Under the pieces are notes generated by a model. The model was not told where the DNA came from. It was given only the letters and a program-made list of their open reading frames with translations, and did not search any database. From assembly GCA_902491375.1 (NCBI GenBank), contig CABUHE010000007.1:1-64000 (forward strand): a stretch of 64,000 bases of DNA. The letters run 5' to 3'. The position numbers and the translations under genes were made by a program. The DNA is from an uncultured Prevotella sp. (lineage in GTDB: Bacteria; Bacteroidota; Bacteroidia; Bacteroidales; Bacteroidaceae). The number at the start of each line of letters is the position of its first letter. Position 1 is the first letter of the stretch. Positions 45,751 through 54,129 of this stretch are shown in pieces.

Positions 45751-45980
45751 CACATTTATGAGGTTTGATATTATTAAAATACAGTTCGCCTTTTCAATGA
45801 AATTGTCTTATGTGTAATTTGTTGATAATCAAACGATTGTATAGCTGTAAGTCTTGTGGCAGACGTGCTGAACCGGCAAACATGAATTTTATGTATTCAG
45901 CAATTCATTTTGTCATTTTGATAAGCCGATAAACGGTTATCTGCTGTTGGTTCGGTACAGTCCGTAATGTTGCTTACAGT

Positions 45981-46646
45981 TTATTTGTAGATGAAGTATT
46001 TGCAGTTTTTGCCTTGCGCGTATTTCTCGAATAATCGTATTATGTATTCTGCGTTGGCTTTCACCTGTTCTTCTTTACCGTCGTATCCGTTTACGAGAAC
46101 GAGAACACGACGTGTGTCTATGCTGATTTTTGTTCTCTCATTGTCGCTTGTAGGAGTTCCTACACCGCCTACGGCATCACGGTAGACAGGCAGTCCTGCA
46201 ATATTGAGCATACCTCTGCCTATACCTTCGTATGGTTCGCCTTCCCGTCCTATGCCAAGAGTCAGCGTGTCGCCTACGAATTTGTCTGCGTCAAATCCGC
46301 CGATGCTGTATCCATAAGCAATGCTTGCAAGATTGATAAGGTCGACAAGAGTGTCAATCTGATAAAGTTTTTTTCCTTGCAGCATACGGCGTATAAGTGC
46401 CTCGGCGGCCGGACGGTAGCGGCTTGGGTCCTTGCCGCAAGCTCGGTAGACACGCCTTGTGGCCTCGATGCCTGATATTTGTTTTATTGTTTCTGTTGTA
46501 TATTCTGTCTTATATTTTTCGCCTAATGCTTCAATCTCTGCCCAAAGTTCGGCACTGTATTCCGTGTTTACTACTTCTGCTTCTACGGCAGCACCGACAA
46601 AACCGGGGCAGACATTCTCGATTTCTTCTGATACGATTATGTTCAT
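45981..46646 (-). CDS. Freestanding B3/B4 domain protein
   Basis: 221 aa, cytoplasmic. Resembles the B3/B4 domain of the PheRS beta subunit, which edits mischarged Tyr-tRNA-Phe: the helix RRVYRACGKDPSRYRPAAEA, LVDLINLASIAYGYSIGGFD and the strand-rich C-terminal part (TRRVLVLVNGYDG). Stand-alone copies occur in many bacteria; their substrate is not established here. Single-gene unit with a consensus box TAACTTTG 41 bases upstream. Confidence 0.82.
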   Translation of the reverse strand: MNIIVSEEIENVCPGFVGAAVEAEVVNTEYSAELWAEIEALGEKYKTEYTTETIKQISGIEATRRVYRACGKDPSRYRPAAEALIRRMLQGKKLYQIDTLVDLINLASIAYGYSIGGFDADKFVGDTLTLGIGREGEPYEGIGRGMLNIAGLPVYRDAVGGVGTPTSDNERTKISIDTRRVLVLVNGYDGKEEQVKANAEYIIRLFEKYAQGKNCKYFIYK

Positions 46647-46686
46647 GTTTGTGTTTGTTACTTTGAATGAGTTGTTATAGCAGGTG

Positions 46687-46694
46687 CAAAGTTA
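46687..46694 (-). promoter_or_regulatory. -7 box of the B3/B4 gene
   Basis: TAACTTTG on the minus strand, about 41 bases before the ATG at 46646. Confidence 0.55.
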
Positions 46695-46736
46695 GCTATT
46701 TTTCCATGCAAAGTTATGATAAAATGTAATTTCTGA

Positions 46737-46769
46737 CTTATAAATCATGTCTTTGTTATGATTTATAAG
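46737..46769. repeat. Perfect 12-bp inverted repeat
   Basis: cttataaatcat (46737-46748) and atgatttataag (46758-46769) with a 9-base spacer, upstream of the B3/B4 promoter. Possible operator or structural remnant. Confidence 0.5.
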
Positions 46770-46802
46770 AATACGGTTAATCAGAAACAGGTGATAATAA
46801 AC

Positions 46803-46832
46803 GTTTTCAGCGGACATGAGTCCGCTGAAAAC
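46803..46832 (-). terminator. Hairpin ending the ndk-maoC transcript
   Basis: Perfect 13-bp stem gttttcagcggac / gtccgctgaaaac with 4-nt loop. The minus strand continues GTTTATTAT, a weak T run. It lies about 125 bases past the maoC-like stop. Confidence 0.55.
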
Positions 46833-46957
46833 AGTTGTAGTATAAAATTATAATCTATAAATTCTTGATTATTGAATTATGACAGGCAAATCTGAGTTTA
46901 CAGCTTGACTGCGGACTTTTTGGTGAACTTGCCTGTGCTGCGTCATGAATTTTCAGA

Positions 46958-47425
46958 TTATTTGTTAAAGTAGTAAAGGAAAGTAGCAATACCGCTTAAT
47001 GCCTTCTTTGGTGAATCTTTAATCTCTATTGTGAATTTGATTTCAGCCTTAACTGTACCGCGCAGGTTCTCAATGCTGTGCAGGTCAGCAACGAGACGGA
47101 TAGATTCGCCGGATTTAACGGCCTGTCCGAATCTCATTTTATCCATTCCGTAGTTGACCATCATCTTCAGATTGTTCACCTCGATAATCTGGTTCCACAG
47201 ATATGGCAGCATTGAAAGTGTCAGATATCCGTGTGCGATAGTTGTCTTGAAAGGACTTTCTGTCTTTGCACGTTCCTGGTCTACGTGTATCCACTGATGG
47301 TCAAGAGTAGCATCGGCAAACATGTTGATGCGCTCCTGAGTCAGTTCTACATAGTCTGATACGCCTATGTTCTTGCCGAGCAGGGCGGCAAACTCATCGT
47401 AACTGTTGATAATTAATTTACTCAC
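46958..47425 (-). CDS. MaoC-like (R)-specific enoyl-CoA hydratase family protein
   Basis: 155 aa, single hot-dog domain. The hydratase motif region DATLDHQWIHVDQERAKTES contains the catalytic Asp and His and is followed by TIAHGYLTLSMLP, as in MaoC/PhaJ proteins. Acts on acyl-CoA or acyl-ACP; substrate uncertain. It lies 40 bases after ndk on the same strand, so it is probably in the same operon. Confidence 0.88.
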   Translation of the reverse strand: MSKLIINSYDEFAALLGKNIGVSDYVELTQERINMFADATLDHQWIHVDQERAKTESPFKTTIAHGYLTLSMLPYLWNQIIEVNNLKMMVNYGMDKMRFGQAVKSGESIRLVADLHSIENLRGTVKAEIKFTIEIKDSPKKALSGIATFLYYFNK

Positions 47426-47465
47426 TTTTTCTTATTGTTTTTTTATTTGTATAATGTCTGTAACG

Positions 47466-47927
47466 TTAAATTCCGTCCGGACTGTAGAGGAAAGGCGTCA
47501 ACGGGTCGGCATATTCAAACAGTTCTTCAGGCTTGAAGAAACGTTTAATCTCTATTGCAGCGTTCTCAACGCTGTCTGAAGCGTGAATAATGTTCTCCTG
47601 TCCGCTCATTGAATAGTCGCCCCTTATTGTTCCGGGAGCCGCTTTGCGTCCGTTTGTCGCACCGGTTATTGTGCGCACCACTTCAACAGCCTCGCATCCT
47701 TCTACGCACATTGCCACTACAGGGGCAGCCATCATGGAGGCTTTTACGAATTTGAAGAATGGTCTGTCTGCAAGGTGAGCGTAGTGTTCGTTGAGCAGTT
47801 CATCGGTCAGCTGCATCATCTTCATTCCTACTATGCGCAGTCCTTTGCGCTCAATGCGGTTTATAACTTCGCCAATCAGTCTTCTCTGTACAGTACCTGG
47901 CTTGAGCAGGATAAGTGTTCTTTCCAT
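47466..47927 (-). CDS. ndk: Nucleoside diphosphate kinase
   Basis: Transfers the gamma-phosphate of ATP to nucleoside diphosphates. 153 aa. Start RTLILLKPGTVQRRLIGEVI, phosphohistidine H115 in NIIHASDS, and GATNGRKAAPGTIRGDY in the nucleotide site. Length is slightly above the E. coli enzyme. The promoter box TACTTTTG lies on the minus strand at 48026-48019. Confidence 0.97.
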   Translation of the reverse strand: MERTLILLKPGTVQRRLIGEVINRIERKGLRIVGMKMMQLTDELLNEHYAHLADRPFFKFVKASMMAAPVVAMCVEGCEAVEVVRTITGATNGRKAAPGTIRGDYSMSGQENIIHASDSVENAAIEIKRFFKPEELFEYADPLTPFLYSPDGI

Positions 47928-48018
47928 GTCTTTTTATTTTATGTTTATTATTTATTAAGGTGTTTATTCCTGTTGTATTGCACAGTGATGTTCAGCAAAT
48001 ACAACTTTAAATTGTTAG

Positions 48019-48026
48019 CAAAAGTA
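48019..48026 (-). promoter_or_regulatory. -7 box of the ndk promoter
   Basis: TACTTTTG on the minus strand, predicted leader about 85 bases. Confidence 0.5.
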
Positions 48027-48280
48027 CTTATTTTGCCTGATTCAGCCAAATTATTCGGAAAAATGATAGCCGTTTGTAGCATCAGAAATATTTATATTTG
48101 GTGTTAAGCCGCAGGTTTCTTAAGTTTTTAACAGCTCCTCCGTATTGTCTGTAAGGCTGATGTCTGCATAGTTTTTCTTATCTGACGGTCTTGATTTCTT
48201 TCGTCATGTTCGTGTTGTCGGAACTGTTGCGGCCGGTTATTTTTTATATTGGGGTTATTGTTTTTATCGCCCGATTTTGC

Positions 48281-48288
48281 TAACTTTG
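48281..48288 (+). promoter_or_regulatory. -7 box of the ligA promoter
   Basis: TAACTTTG fits TAnnTTTG, with the ATG at 48322 some 33 bases downstream. Confidence 0.6.
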
Positions 48289-48321
48289 CGCCTGTAAAAT
48301 TTATTATCAGGAACAGAAACA

Positions 48322-50319
48322 ATGGACGAAAAACAAAGGATTCTGCAACTCCGGCAAGAGTTGCAGGAGCATAACTACAAATATTACGTACTCAATCAGC
48401 CTTCTATAAGTGACCAGGATTTTGACTTGATGATGCACGAGCTGCAAGACCTTGAGGCGCTGCATCCCGAGATGGCGGATCCGGACTCTCCTACGCAGCG
48501 TGTAGGTAGCGATATAAGTACTGAGTTTAAGCAGGTTACGCATAAATATCCTATGCTTTCACTGGCTAATACGTATAACGAACAGGATGTTGCCGATTTC
48601 TATGAGAGTGTGAGAAAAGGACTCGGAGGCGAGGATTTTGAGATATGTTGTGAAATGAAATATGACGGTCTGTCAATATCTTTGACATACGTTGACGGCC
48701 GTCTGGTGCAGGGCGTTACACGCGGTGACGGTGTACATGGCGACGATGTAACTGCCAACGTGCGTACGATACGTTCGATACCGCTTGTACTTAAAGACGG
48801 TGACTGGCCCCGTGAGTTTGAAATCCGTGGTGAGATTCTGCTGCCGTGGAAAGAGTTTGAGCGTCTTAATGCTGAGCGTGAGGCTGCTGAGGAACAGCTG
48901 TTTGCCAATCCCCGCAATGCTGCAAGCGGTACTTTGAAGAGTCTTAATCCGGCAGTCGCAGCCGAAAGACATCTTGACGCTTATCTGTATTACCTGCTTG
49001 GCGACGGAATAACAGGCGACGGACACTACGAAAATCTGATGAGAGCCCGGGCGTGGGGATTCAAGATAAGTGAAGGTATGCGTAAGGTTAAGACCTTGCA
49101 GGAGATTTATGATTTTATAAATTATTGGGACACTGAGCGCAAAAACTTGCCTGTCGCTACTGATGGAATTGTACTCAAGGTGAACTCTCTGCGCCAGCAG
49201 CGTGCCCTCGGATATACTGCAAAGAGTCCACGATGGGCTATTGCGTATAAGTTTAAGGCTGAACGTGAATGTACCAGACTCAATGAGGTAACTTATCAGG
49301 TAGGACGTACAGGACAAATTACGCCGGTCGCAAATATGGAACCGGTACAGCTGGCAGGTACCACGGTGCGCCGTGCTACGCTGAACAATGAAGATTTCAT
49401 ACGCAGTCTTGATCTTCACGAAGGCGATTATGTCTATGTTGAGAAGGGTGGAGAGATAATTCCCAAGATTGTAGGTGTAGATACATCGCGCCGTGATCCG
49501 CAGGCTCAGCCAGTACAGTTTATCAGCCGTTGTCCTGAATGTGGTGCGGAGCTTGTTCGATATGAAGGTGAGGCTGCCCATTATTGTCCGAATGACGCCG
49601 GATGTCCGCCTCAGATAAAGGGTAGGATAGAGCATTTCATCTCCCGGAAGGCAATGAATATCGACAGTCTCGGGCCTGAGACGGTTGACGAATATTATCG
49701 CCGTGGACTTATTCACAATGTAGCTGACCTTTATGACATACGCGTTGAGCAAATCAATGGTGACGGCAGCCGTCAGAAGTCGGCACAGAAGGTTGTCGAC
49801 GGAATAGCAGCCTCACGTCAGGTTCCGTTTGAGCGTGTTGTATTTGCTCTTGGAATACGCTTTGTTGGAGAAACTTCCGCACGTCTGTTGGCACGTAAGT
49901 TCAAGAATATCGATGCTCTTTCGTCGGCTACTCTTCAGCAACTGACGGATGTTGACGGTATTGGCGAAGTGATAGCCAAGAGCGTTATAACGTATTTCTA
50001 CAATCCTGTTAATCAGGAGATAGTTAGCCGTCTGCGTGGCTATGGATTGCAGATGTCGCTCAGCGAGGAACAGATACAGTCTGCAAGCAACAAGCTGGAA
50101 GGCAAAAGTATCGTGATCAGCGGTGTATTTACCCGTCATAGCCGTGATGAATATAAGCGTATAATCGAGGAAAACGGCGGAAAGAATGTTGGCAGCATAA
50201 GCGGAAAGACTTCTTTTATACTTGCCGGTGACAACATGGGTCCGGCTAAACTTCAGAAAGCTGAGAAGCTCGGAATACCTATTGTTGACGAGGAGACATT
50301 TCTGTCGATGATTGAATGA
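48322..50319 (+). CDS. ligA: NAD+-dependent DNA ligase
   Basis: Seals nicks in replication and repair. 665 aa, full length. The N-terminal Ia domain (HNYKYYVLNQPSISDQDFD) is followed by the adenylation domain with K113 in EMKYDGLS, the OB fold (YQVGRTGQITPVANMEPVQL), a four-Cys zinc finger (CPECGAEL..CPNDAGCPPQ, ~395-420), helix-hairpin-helix repeats (GIRFVGETSARLLA, DVDGIGEVIAKSV) and a C-terminal BRCT domain (GKSIVISGVFTRHSRDEYKR). Confidence 0.98.
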   Translation: MDEKQRILQLRQELQEHNYKYYVLNQPSISDQDFDLMMHELQDLEALHPEMADPDSPTQRVGSDISTEFKQVTHKYPMLSLANTYNEQDVADFYESVRKGLGGEDFEICCEMKYDGLSISLTYVDGRLVQGVTRGDGVHGDDVTANVRTIRSIPLVLKDGDWPREFEIRGEILLPWKEFERLNAEREAAEEQLFANPRNAASGTLKSLNPAVAAERHLDAYLYYLLGDGITGDGHYENLMRARAWGFKISEGMRKVKTLQEIYDFINYWDTERKNLPVATDGIVLKVNSLRQQRALGYTAKSPRWAIAYKFKAERECTRLNEVTYQVGRTGQITPVANMEPVQLAGTTVRRATLNNEDFIRSLDLHEGDYVYVEKGGEIIPKIVGVDTSRRDPQAQPVQFISRCPECGAELVRYEGEAAHYCPNDAGCPPQIKGRIEHFISRKAMNIDSLGPETVDEYYRRGLIHNVADLYDIRVEQINGDGSRQKSAQKVVDGIAASRQVPFERVVFALGIRFVGETSARLLARKFKNIDALSSATLQQLTDVDGIGEVIAKSVITYFYNPVNQEIVSRLRGYGLQMSLSEEQIQSASNKLEGKSIVISGVFTRHSRDEYKRIIEENGGKNVGSISGKTSFILAGDNMGPAKLQKAEKLGIPIVDEETFLSMIE

Positions 50320-50346
50320 TTTTTGTTTAAAATTCAACTGTATTTT

Positions 50347-50434
50347 AAAAGGTGCTCAAACACCGCCTGAAAGACCATATATTACAACGCAAAAGGTTAC
50401 CTTTTATCGTCTAAAAGGTAACCTTTTGTATTTT
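50347..50434. repeat. Four-unit 22-bp array, locus E
   Basis: Units start at 50347, 50369, 50391 and 50413. Units 3 and 4 (aaaaggttacctttt, aaaaggtaacctttt) are perfect reverse complements and could form a 15-bp stem with a 7-base loop. The array lies between the convergent ligA and MFS genes and may act as their terminator. Confidence 0.82.
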
Positions 50435-50552
50435 ATAAGAATAACAGATGATTTATAAATTTTGTTGAGTTCCTCTTACTTATGATAATGTACTGATAAC
50501 TAATGAGTTAATTCAGAATACAATATCGTGGCTATAAAAAACACAATCTGTT

Positions 50553-51794
50553 TTATCTTAACTTGTTTCTGTTATAATGAGGAGTAACTTTCTTGGTGAA
50601 GTAAATCATTGACACAAGGCAAAGCACCGAGCCGATAAGGTAAACCATATAGAAAGTAAAATGTTCAGCTATCAGTCCGCTGGTAGCAATGCCGATACCA
50701 ATACCTACGTCCCATGCTGTAAGGTAAGTGCTTGTGGCTGTGGCCCGCTGGTTGTTTGGCGCGAGGTTTATGTAAAGAGTGTTCATTGCTGGGAAAATGA
50801 TACCGAAGCCGATGCCGAGAAGTACAGGTGCGGTAAAATACATTATTTCTGCTGTTCCCATTGAGTTTGGTGCAACGAAGCGGCACATGCTTAGTATGAA
50901 GAATGCCAATACAACTGGGTAAAGGCCTATGTGAATGCACTGGGTTATGTATCCCTGGTCAACCTTTTTGCCTGCAACAAGGCGAGATGCGCCCATTCCG
51001 GCTGCCATAAGTGTGAAGAAGAATCCTGACGGAACGTCGAGATGTATTTCCTTTGCATACATTGCGACGAAGTTTGTAGTTGCTCCGTATGGTATAGAGA
51101 GCATAAGGAGCGCAATGCTTACAGGTATTCCCTTAATGAGAATGAAGCGGTCGAGCGACAGCTTGCGCTTGGGAGCGGCAGAGTCGATACCTGTTGTCTG
51201 CTTTTCAAGTTTTCTTGCTTTAATAGACTCTGGCACACGGGCTTTTACACACATGGCACACAGTAGGCCGACTACGCTGAATGCCATTCCGGTAAGAAAT
51301 ATGCCGTTGTAAGTTACATGGTCGTGCATGAACAGTCCGGTCATAGGGCCGAGCGCCATTGCAATGTTGTTAGTCAGTCCGTAGTAGCCCAACGCCTCAC
51401 CGCGCCTGCTGCTCGGAGTGATGTCTACACAGAGAGTGTTTCCTCCTACGGTTACGCTGCTGAAGGCAACTCCGTGCAATGCACGCAGTACGATAAACCA
51501 TGTAAGCACGCCTGCCGCCATATATCCAAGAAAGATTGACGCACAGATAAAATAACAAAGTATGTATATAGGCTTACGCGGAAACTTGTCCATGAGGAAA
51601 CCCGAAAACGGACGGACACACAGACCGCTGACCGTATAGCAGCAGAGAATTGCTCCGAGAATAGCTTCCGGGCAGTGATATGTCTCTTTAAGATAGAACG
51701 GAAGTACAGGTATAAGTATCCAAAAGCCAAAGAACAGCAGGAAGTTGGCTGCAAGGATGAATATATAGCTGCGTGTGAGAAGTCGTTCTTTCAT
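50553..51794 (-). CDS. MFS transporter
   Basis: Inner-membrane transporter of 413 aa with about 12 membrane helices in two halves around a charged loop (~195-215, KARKLEKQTTGIDSAAPKRK). Helix 2-3 region GLCVRPFSGFLMDKFPRKP carries the MFS motif-A-like G-x3-D-x2-P/G-R-K-P. Resembles the YfcJ/drug-efflux type; the substrate is not predictable. It faces ligA and is separated from pheS by a large inverted repeat. Confidence 0.88.
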   Translation of the reverse strand: MKERLLTRSYIFILAANFLLFFGFWILIPVLPFYLKETYHCPEAILGAILCCYTVSGLCVRPFSGFLMDKFPRKPIYILCYFICASIFLGYMAAGVLTWFIVLRALHGVAFSSVTVGGNTLCVDITPSSRRGEALGYYGLTNNIAMALGPMTGLFMHDHVTYNGIFLTGMAFSVVGLLCAMCVKARVPESIKARKLEKQTTGIDSAAPKRKLSLDRFILIKGIPVSIALLMLSIPYGATTNFVAMYAKEIHLDVPSGFFFTLMAAGMGASRLVAGKKVDQGYITQCIHIGLYPVVLAFFILSMCRFVAPNSMGTAEIMYFTAPVLLGIGFGIIFPAMNTLYINLAPNNQRATATSTYLTAWDVGIGIGIATSGLIAEHFTFYMVYLIGSVLCLVSMIYFTKKVTPHYNRNKLR

Positions 51795-51862
51795 CGTTTA
51801 TTAAGAATTAAGAGTAAAGAAGAAAGAAATATTCTGATACTGCTTTGTCGGTTATATAATTT

Positions 51863-51940
51863 AAGAGTTAAGAATAAAGAAAGGATAATCTTTTTTGCGG
51901 AGCTGATCCGCCATGTATTCTTTCTTTATTCTTAACTCTT
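51863..51940. repeat. 25-bp inverted repeat between pheS and the MFS gene
   Basis: aagagttaagaataaagaaa.. (51863-51887) faces ..tttctttattcttaactctt (51916-51940) with one mismatch in 25. The loop contains an inner gcgga/tccgc stem. A further degenerate copy of the left arm lies at about 51802-51830. Same style as the repeat at 63.9 kb. Confidence 0.8.
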
Positions 51941-51961
51941 AATCCTTAATCTTATCAGCTG

Positions 51962-52999
51962 TTAGTTAGCTGCGTCGAACTCGTGAAGGAAGCGCACGTC
52001 GTTTTCAGAGAACATTCTGAGGTCAGAAACCTGATATTTCAGGTTGGTGATACGCTCGACGCCGAGACCGAAAGCGTAGCCACTGTAAACCTTGCTATCA
52101 ATGCCGCAAAGCTCAAGAACGTTGGGGTCTACCATGCCGCAGCCCAAGATCTCAACCCATCCGGTATGCTTACAGAAGCCGCAACCCTTGCCGCCGCAGA
52201 TGTGGCATGAAATGTCCATCTCTGCACTCGGTTCTGTGAATGGGAAGTAGCTCGGGCGGAGACGTATCTTCGTGTCTGCTCCGAACAGCTCACGTGCGAA
52301 TGTAAGCAGGACCTGTTTCAGGTCGGTGAATGATACGTTCTTGTCAATGTAAAGACCTTCAATCTGATGGAAGAAGCAGTGTGCACGGGCTGTGATGGCC
52401 TCGTTACGGTAAACTCGTCCGGGGCAGATTACGCGTATAGGCGGCTGTGTAGTCTCCATGACACGTGCCTGCACAGAACTTGTGTGGCTTCTGAGTATGA
52501 TGTTCTTTGTAACGTCGTTAGGGTTGGTCTCAACAAAGAAAGTATCTTGCATGTCGCGTGCGGGATGGTCGGCAGCGAAGTTCATCTTTGTAAATACGTG
52601 GAGATCGTCTTCAACCTCTGGTCCGTCTGCCAAAGTAAAGCCCATTCGCGAGAAGATATCTATAATTTCGTTGGTAACTATAGTAAGCGGATGGCGTGTA
52701 CCGAATTTGATAGGATACGGTGTACGTGTAAGATCGATTTCGTCGCTCTGAGTATCTTTTGCCTCACATTGCTCACGCAGTGAGTTGATGCGTTCGAGCG
52801 CAGTTTGTTTAAGTTCGTTGATTTTTATACCTACTTCTTTCTTCTGTTCAGCTGGAACATTGCGGAAGTCAGCCATAAGAGTGTTGATTTCGCCTTTTTT
52901 GCTTAGATATTTAAGTCTTAAAGCTTCTATCTCTTCAGGCGTTGAAGCATTAAGGCCTTTCACTTCTTCAAGCAGTTTCGCTATTTTGTCGAGTATCAT
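51962..52999 (-). CDS. pheS: Phenylalanine--tRNA ligase alpha subunit
   Basis: Catalytic subunit of PheRS. 345 aa. The N-terminal coiled coil (1-85) is followed by the class II core: motif 1 region HPLTIVTNEIIDIFSRMGF, motif 2 RVYRNEAITARAHCFFHQIE, FPFTEPSAEMDISCHIC and motif 3 GYAFGLGVERI. A Cys-rich segment (CHICGGKGCGFCKHTGW) is present, as in many bacterial PheS. pheT is not adjacent in this window. Confidence 0.97.
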   Translation of the reverse strand: MILDKIAKLLEEVKGLNASTPEEIEALRLKYLSKKGEINTLMADFRNVPAEQKKEVGIKINELKQTALERINSLREQCEAKDTQSDEIDLTRTPYPIKFGTRHPLTIVTNEIIDIFSRMGFTLADGPEVEDDLHVFTKMNFAADHPARDMQDTFFVETNPNDVTKNIILRSHTSSVQARVMETTQPPIRVICPGRVYRNEAITARAHCFFHQIEGLYIDKNVSFTDLKQVLLTFARELFGADTKIRLRPSYFPFTEPSAEMDISCHICGGKGCGFCKHTGWVEILGCGMVDPNVLELCGIDSKVYSGYAFGLGVERITNLKYQVSDLRMFSENDVRFLHEFDAAN

Positions 53000-53036
53000 T
53001 TTGAAGATAATTTTGATGCTTATTAAAATCTTGATG

Positions 53037-53044
53037 CAAAGGTA
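53037..53044 (-). promoter_or_regulatory. -7 box of the pheS promoter
   Basis: TACCTTTG on the minus strand, 38 bases before the ATG at 52999. Confidence 0.6.
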
Positions 53045-53087
53045 ACATTTTTACCTTGAATATACGTCATAAATCAAAATAAAGTTG

Positions 53088-53095
53088 TACTTTTG
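53088..53095 (+). promoter_or_regulatory. -7 box of the DUF4348-like/murB operon
   Basis: TACTTTTG fits TAnnTTTG and faces the three plus-strand genes from 53247 on; predicted leader about 145 bases. Confidence 0.5.
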
Positions 53096-53246
53096 CGCAA
53101 ATTTTGAGAAACGTTACTTCAGTTTTGGCAGAGTGGGTTAGCGTTGAAATGTGATAAGACTGAGAAAGTCGGACAATGTTGTCATTACAAGTCTTTTACA
53201 TTAAAAATGAATGTCTTATCTGCCATATAACGAAAGGTATGTAATT

Positions 53247-54095
53247 ATGAAAAATGGTGTTGTTTTAGTCTTTGTGACTTGTGTCTGTATGGTATTGTGG
53301 ACAACAGGTTGCACAGACAAGAAACCCGTTACGGCCGATTCTCTGGCTGTGGATTCGCTCCCTGCAGTTGACACTACTTCTGTTGATACTCTTGATGAGC
53401 TGATATCTGAACAACCGATGCCGAAGGCAGCCGACGAGTTGTTTGATGATTTTATTTTCAACTTTGCGGCTAACCGTAAGCTGCAAATGAAGAGGATCAA
53501 GTTTCCTCTGAAGATTGTTGACGGAGAAAATGTTGCTTATCTTAAGAAAAATCAGTGGAAGATGGAGCACTTTTTCATGGAGCAAGGCTATTATACCTTG
53601 ATTTTTGACAACAAGAGGCAGATGAATGTTGTAAAGGACACATCGATAAATCATGTTGTTATAGAGAAAGTGTATCTTACGAAAGAGAAGGTTGAAAAGT
53701 ATATATTCGAGCGTATTCGCGGACAGTGGATGCTTACTTCCATACGTACTAACGATATGGTTCAGAATACCAATGCTTCTTTTCTGGCATTTTATCAGAA
53801 GTTCGCATCCGATCCTTCTTATCAAATTGAAAGCCTGAACAATCCGGTTATGTTCACAGGACCTGATCCGGATGATGATTTCAGTACCATGACAGGTGAG
53901 ATTGCTCCTGAGACATGGCCTGCTTTCGCTCCGGAACTTCCTACCGATTTTATATATAATATAATGTACGGACAGAAGTACAGGGAAGGTAATCAGAAGA
54001 TATTCGTGATGCGTGGCATAGCAAACGGAATGGAAATGCAGCTTACATTTAAACGAATGGACGGCAAATGGAGGTTGACCAGTCTGTCAGAATAA
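53247..54095 (+). CDS. Lipoprotein of DUF4348 type
   Basis: 282 aa from the ATG at 53247, which gives MKNGVVLVFVTCVCMVLWTTGC, a lipoprotein signal; the open frame back to 53211 only adds a polar leader. After the lipid Cys comes a Ser/Asp/Thr-rich linker (~25-60), then a soluble domain with the repeated pattern ADELFDDFIFNFAANRKLQ and FERIRGQWMLTS / FKRMDGKWRLTS. Resembles Bacteroidales proteins annotated DUF4348; function unknown. First gene of an operon-like run with murB, 34 bases apart. Confidence 0.72.
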   Translation: MKNGVVLVFVTCVCMVLWTTGCTDKKPVTADSLAVDSLPAVDTTSVDTLDELISEQPMPKAADELFDDFIFNFAANRKLQMKRIKFPLKIVDGENVAYLKKNQWKMEHFFMEQGYYTLIFDNKRQMNVVKDTSINHVVIEKVYLTKEKVEKYIFERIRGQWMLTSIRTNDMVQNTNASFLAFYQKFASDPSYQIESLNNPVMFTGPDPDDDFSTMTGEIAPETWPAFAPELPTDFIYNIMYGQKYREGNQKIFVMRGIANGMEMQLTFKRMDGKWRLTSLSE

Positions 54096-54129
54096 CCGTA
54101 CATTATTAATCATCTGAACATCATCAGCA

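Noticed and set aside
48673..49752. Long open frame (359 codons) antisense to ligA
   Set aside because: It is the shadow of a clear ligA frame; its translation has no domain signature. The same holds for long antisense frames within lysS, murB, pgi and the IS30 transposase.
263..50434. The 22-bp arrays as CRISPR arrays
   Set aside because: Units are only 22 bp in total with a ~7-base linker, copy number is fixed at four, there are no spacers of uniform unique length and no cas genes.
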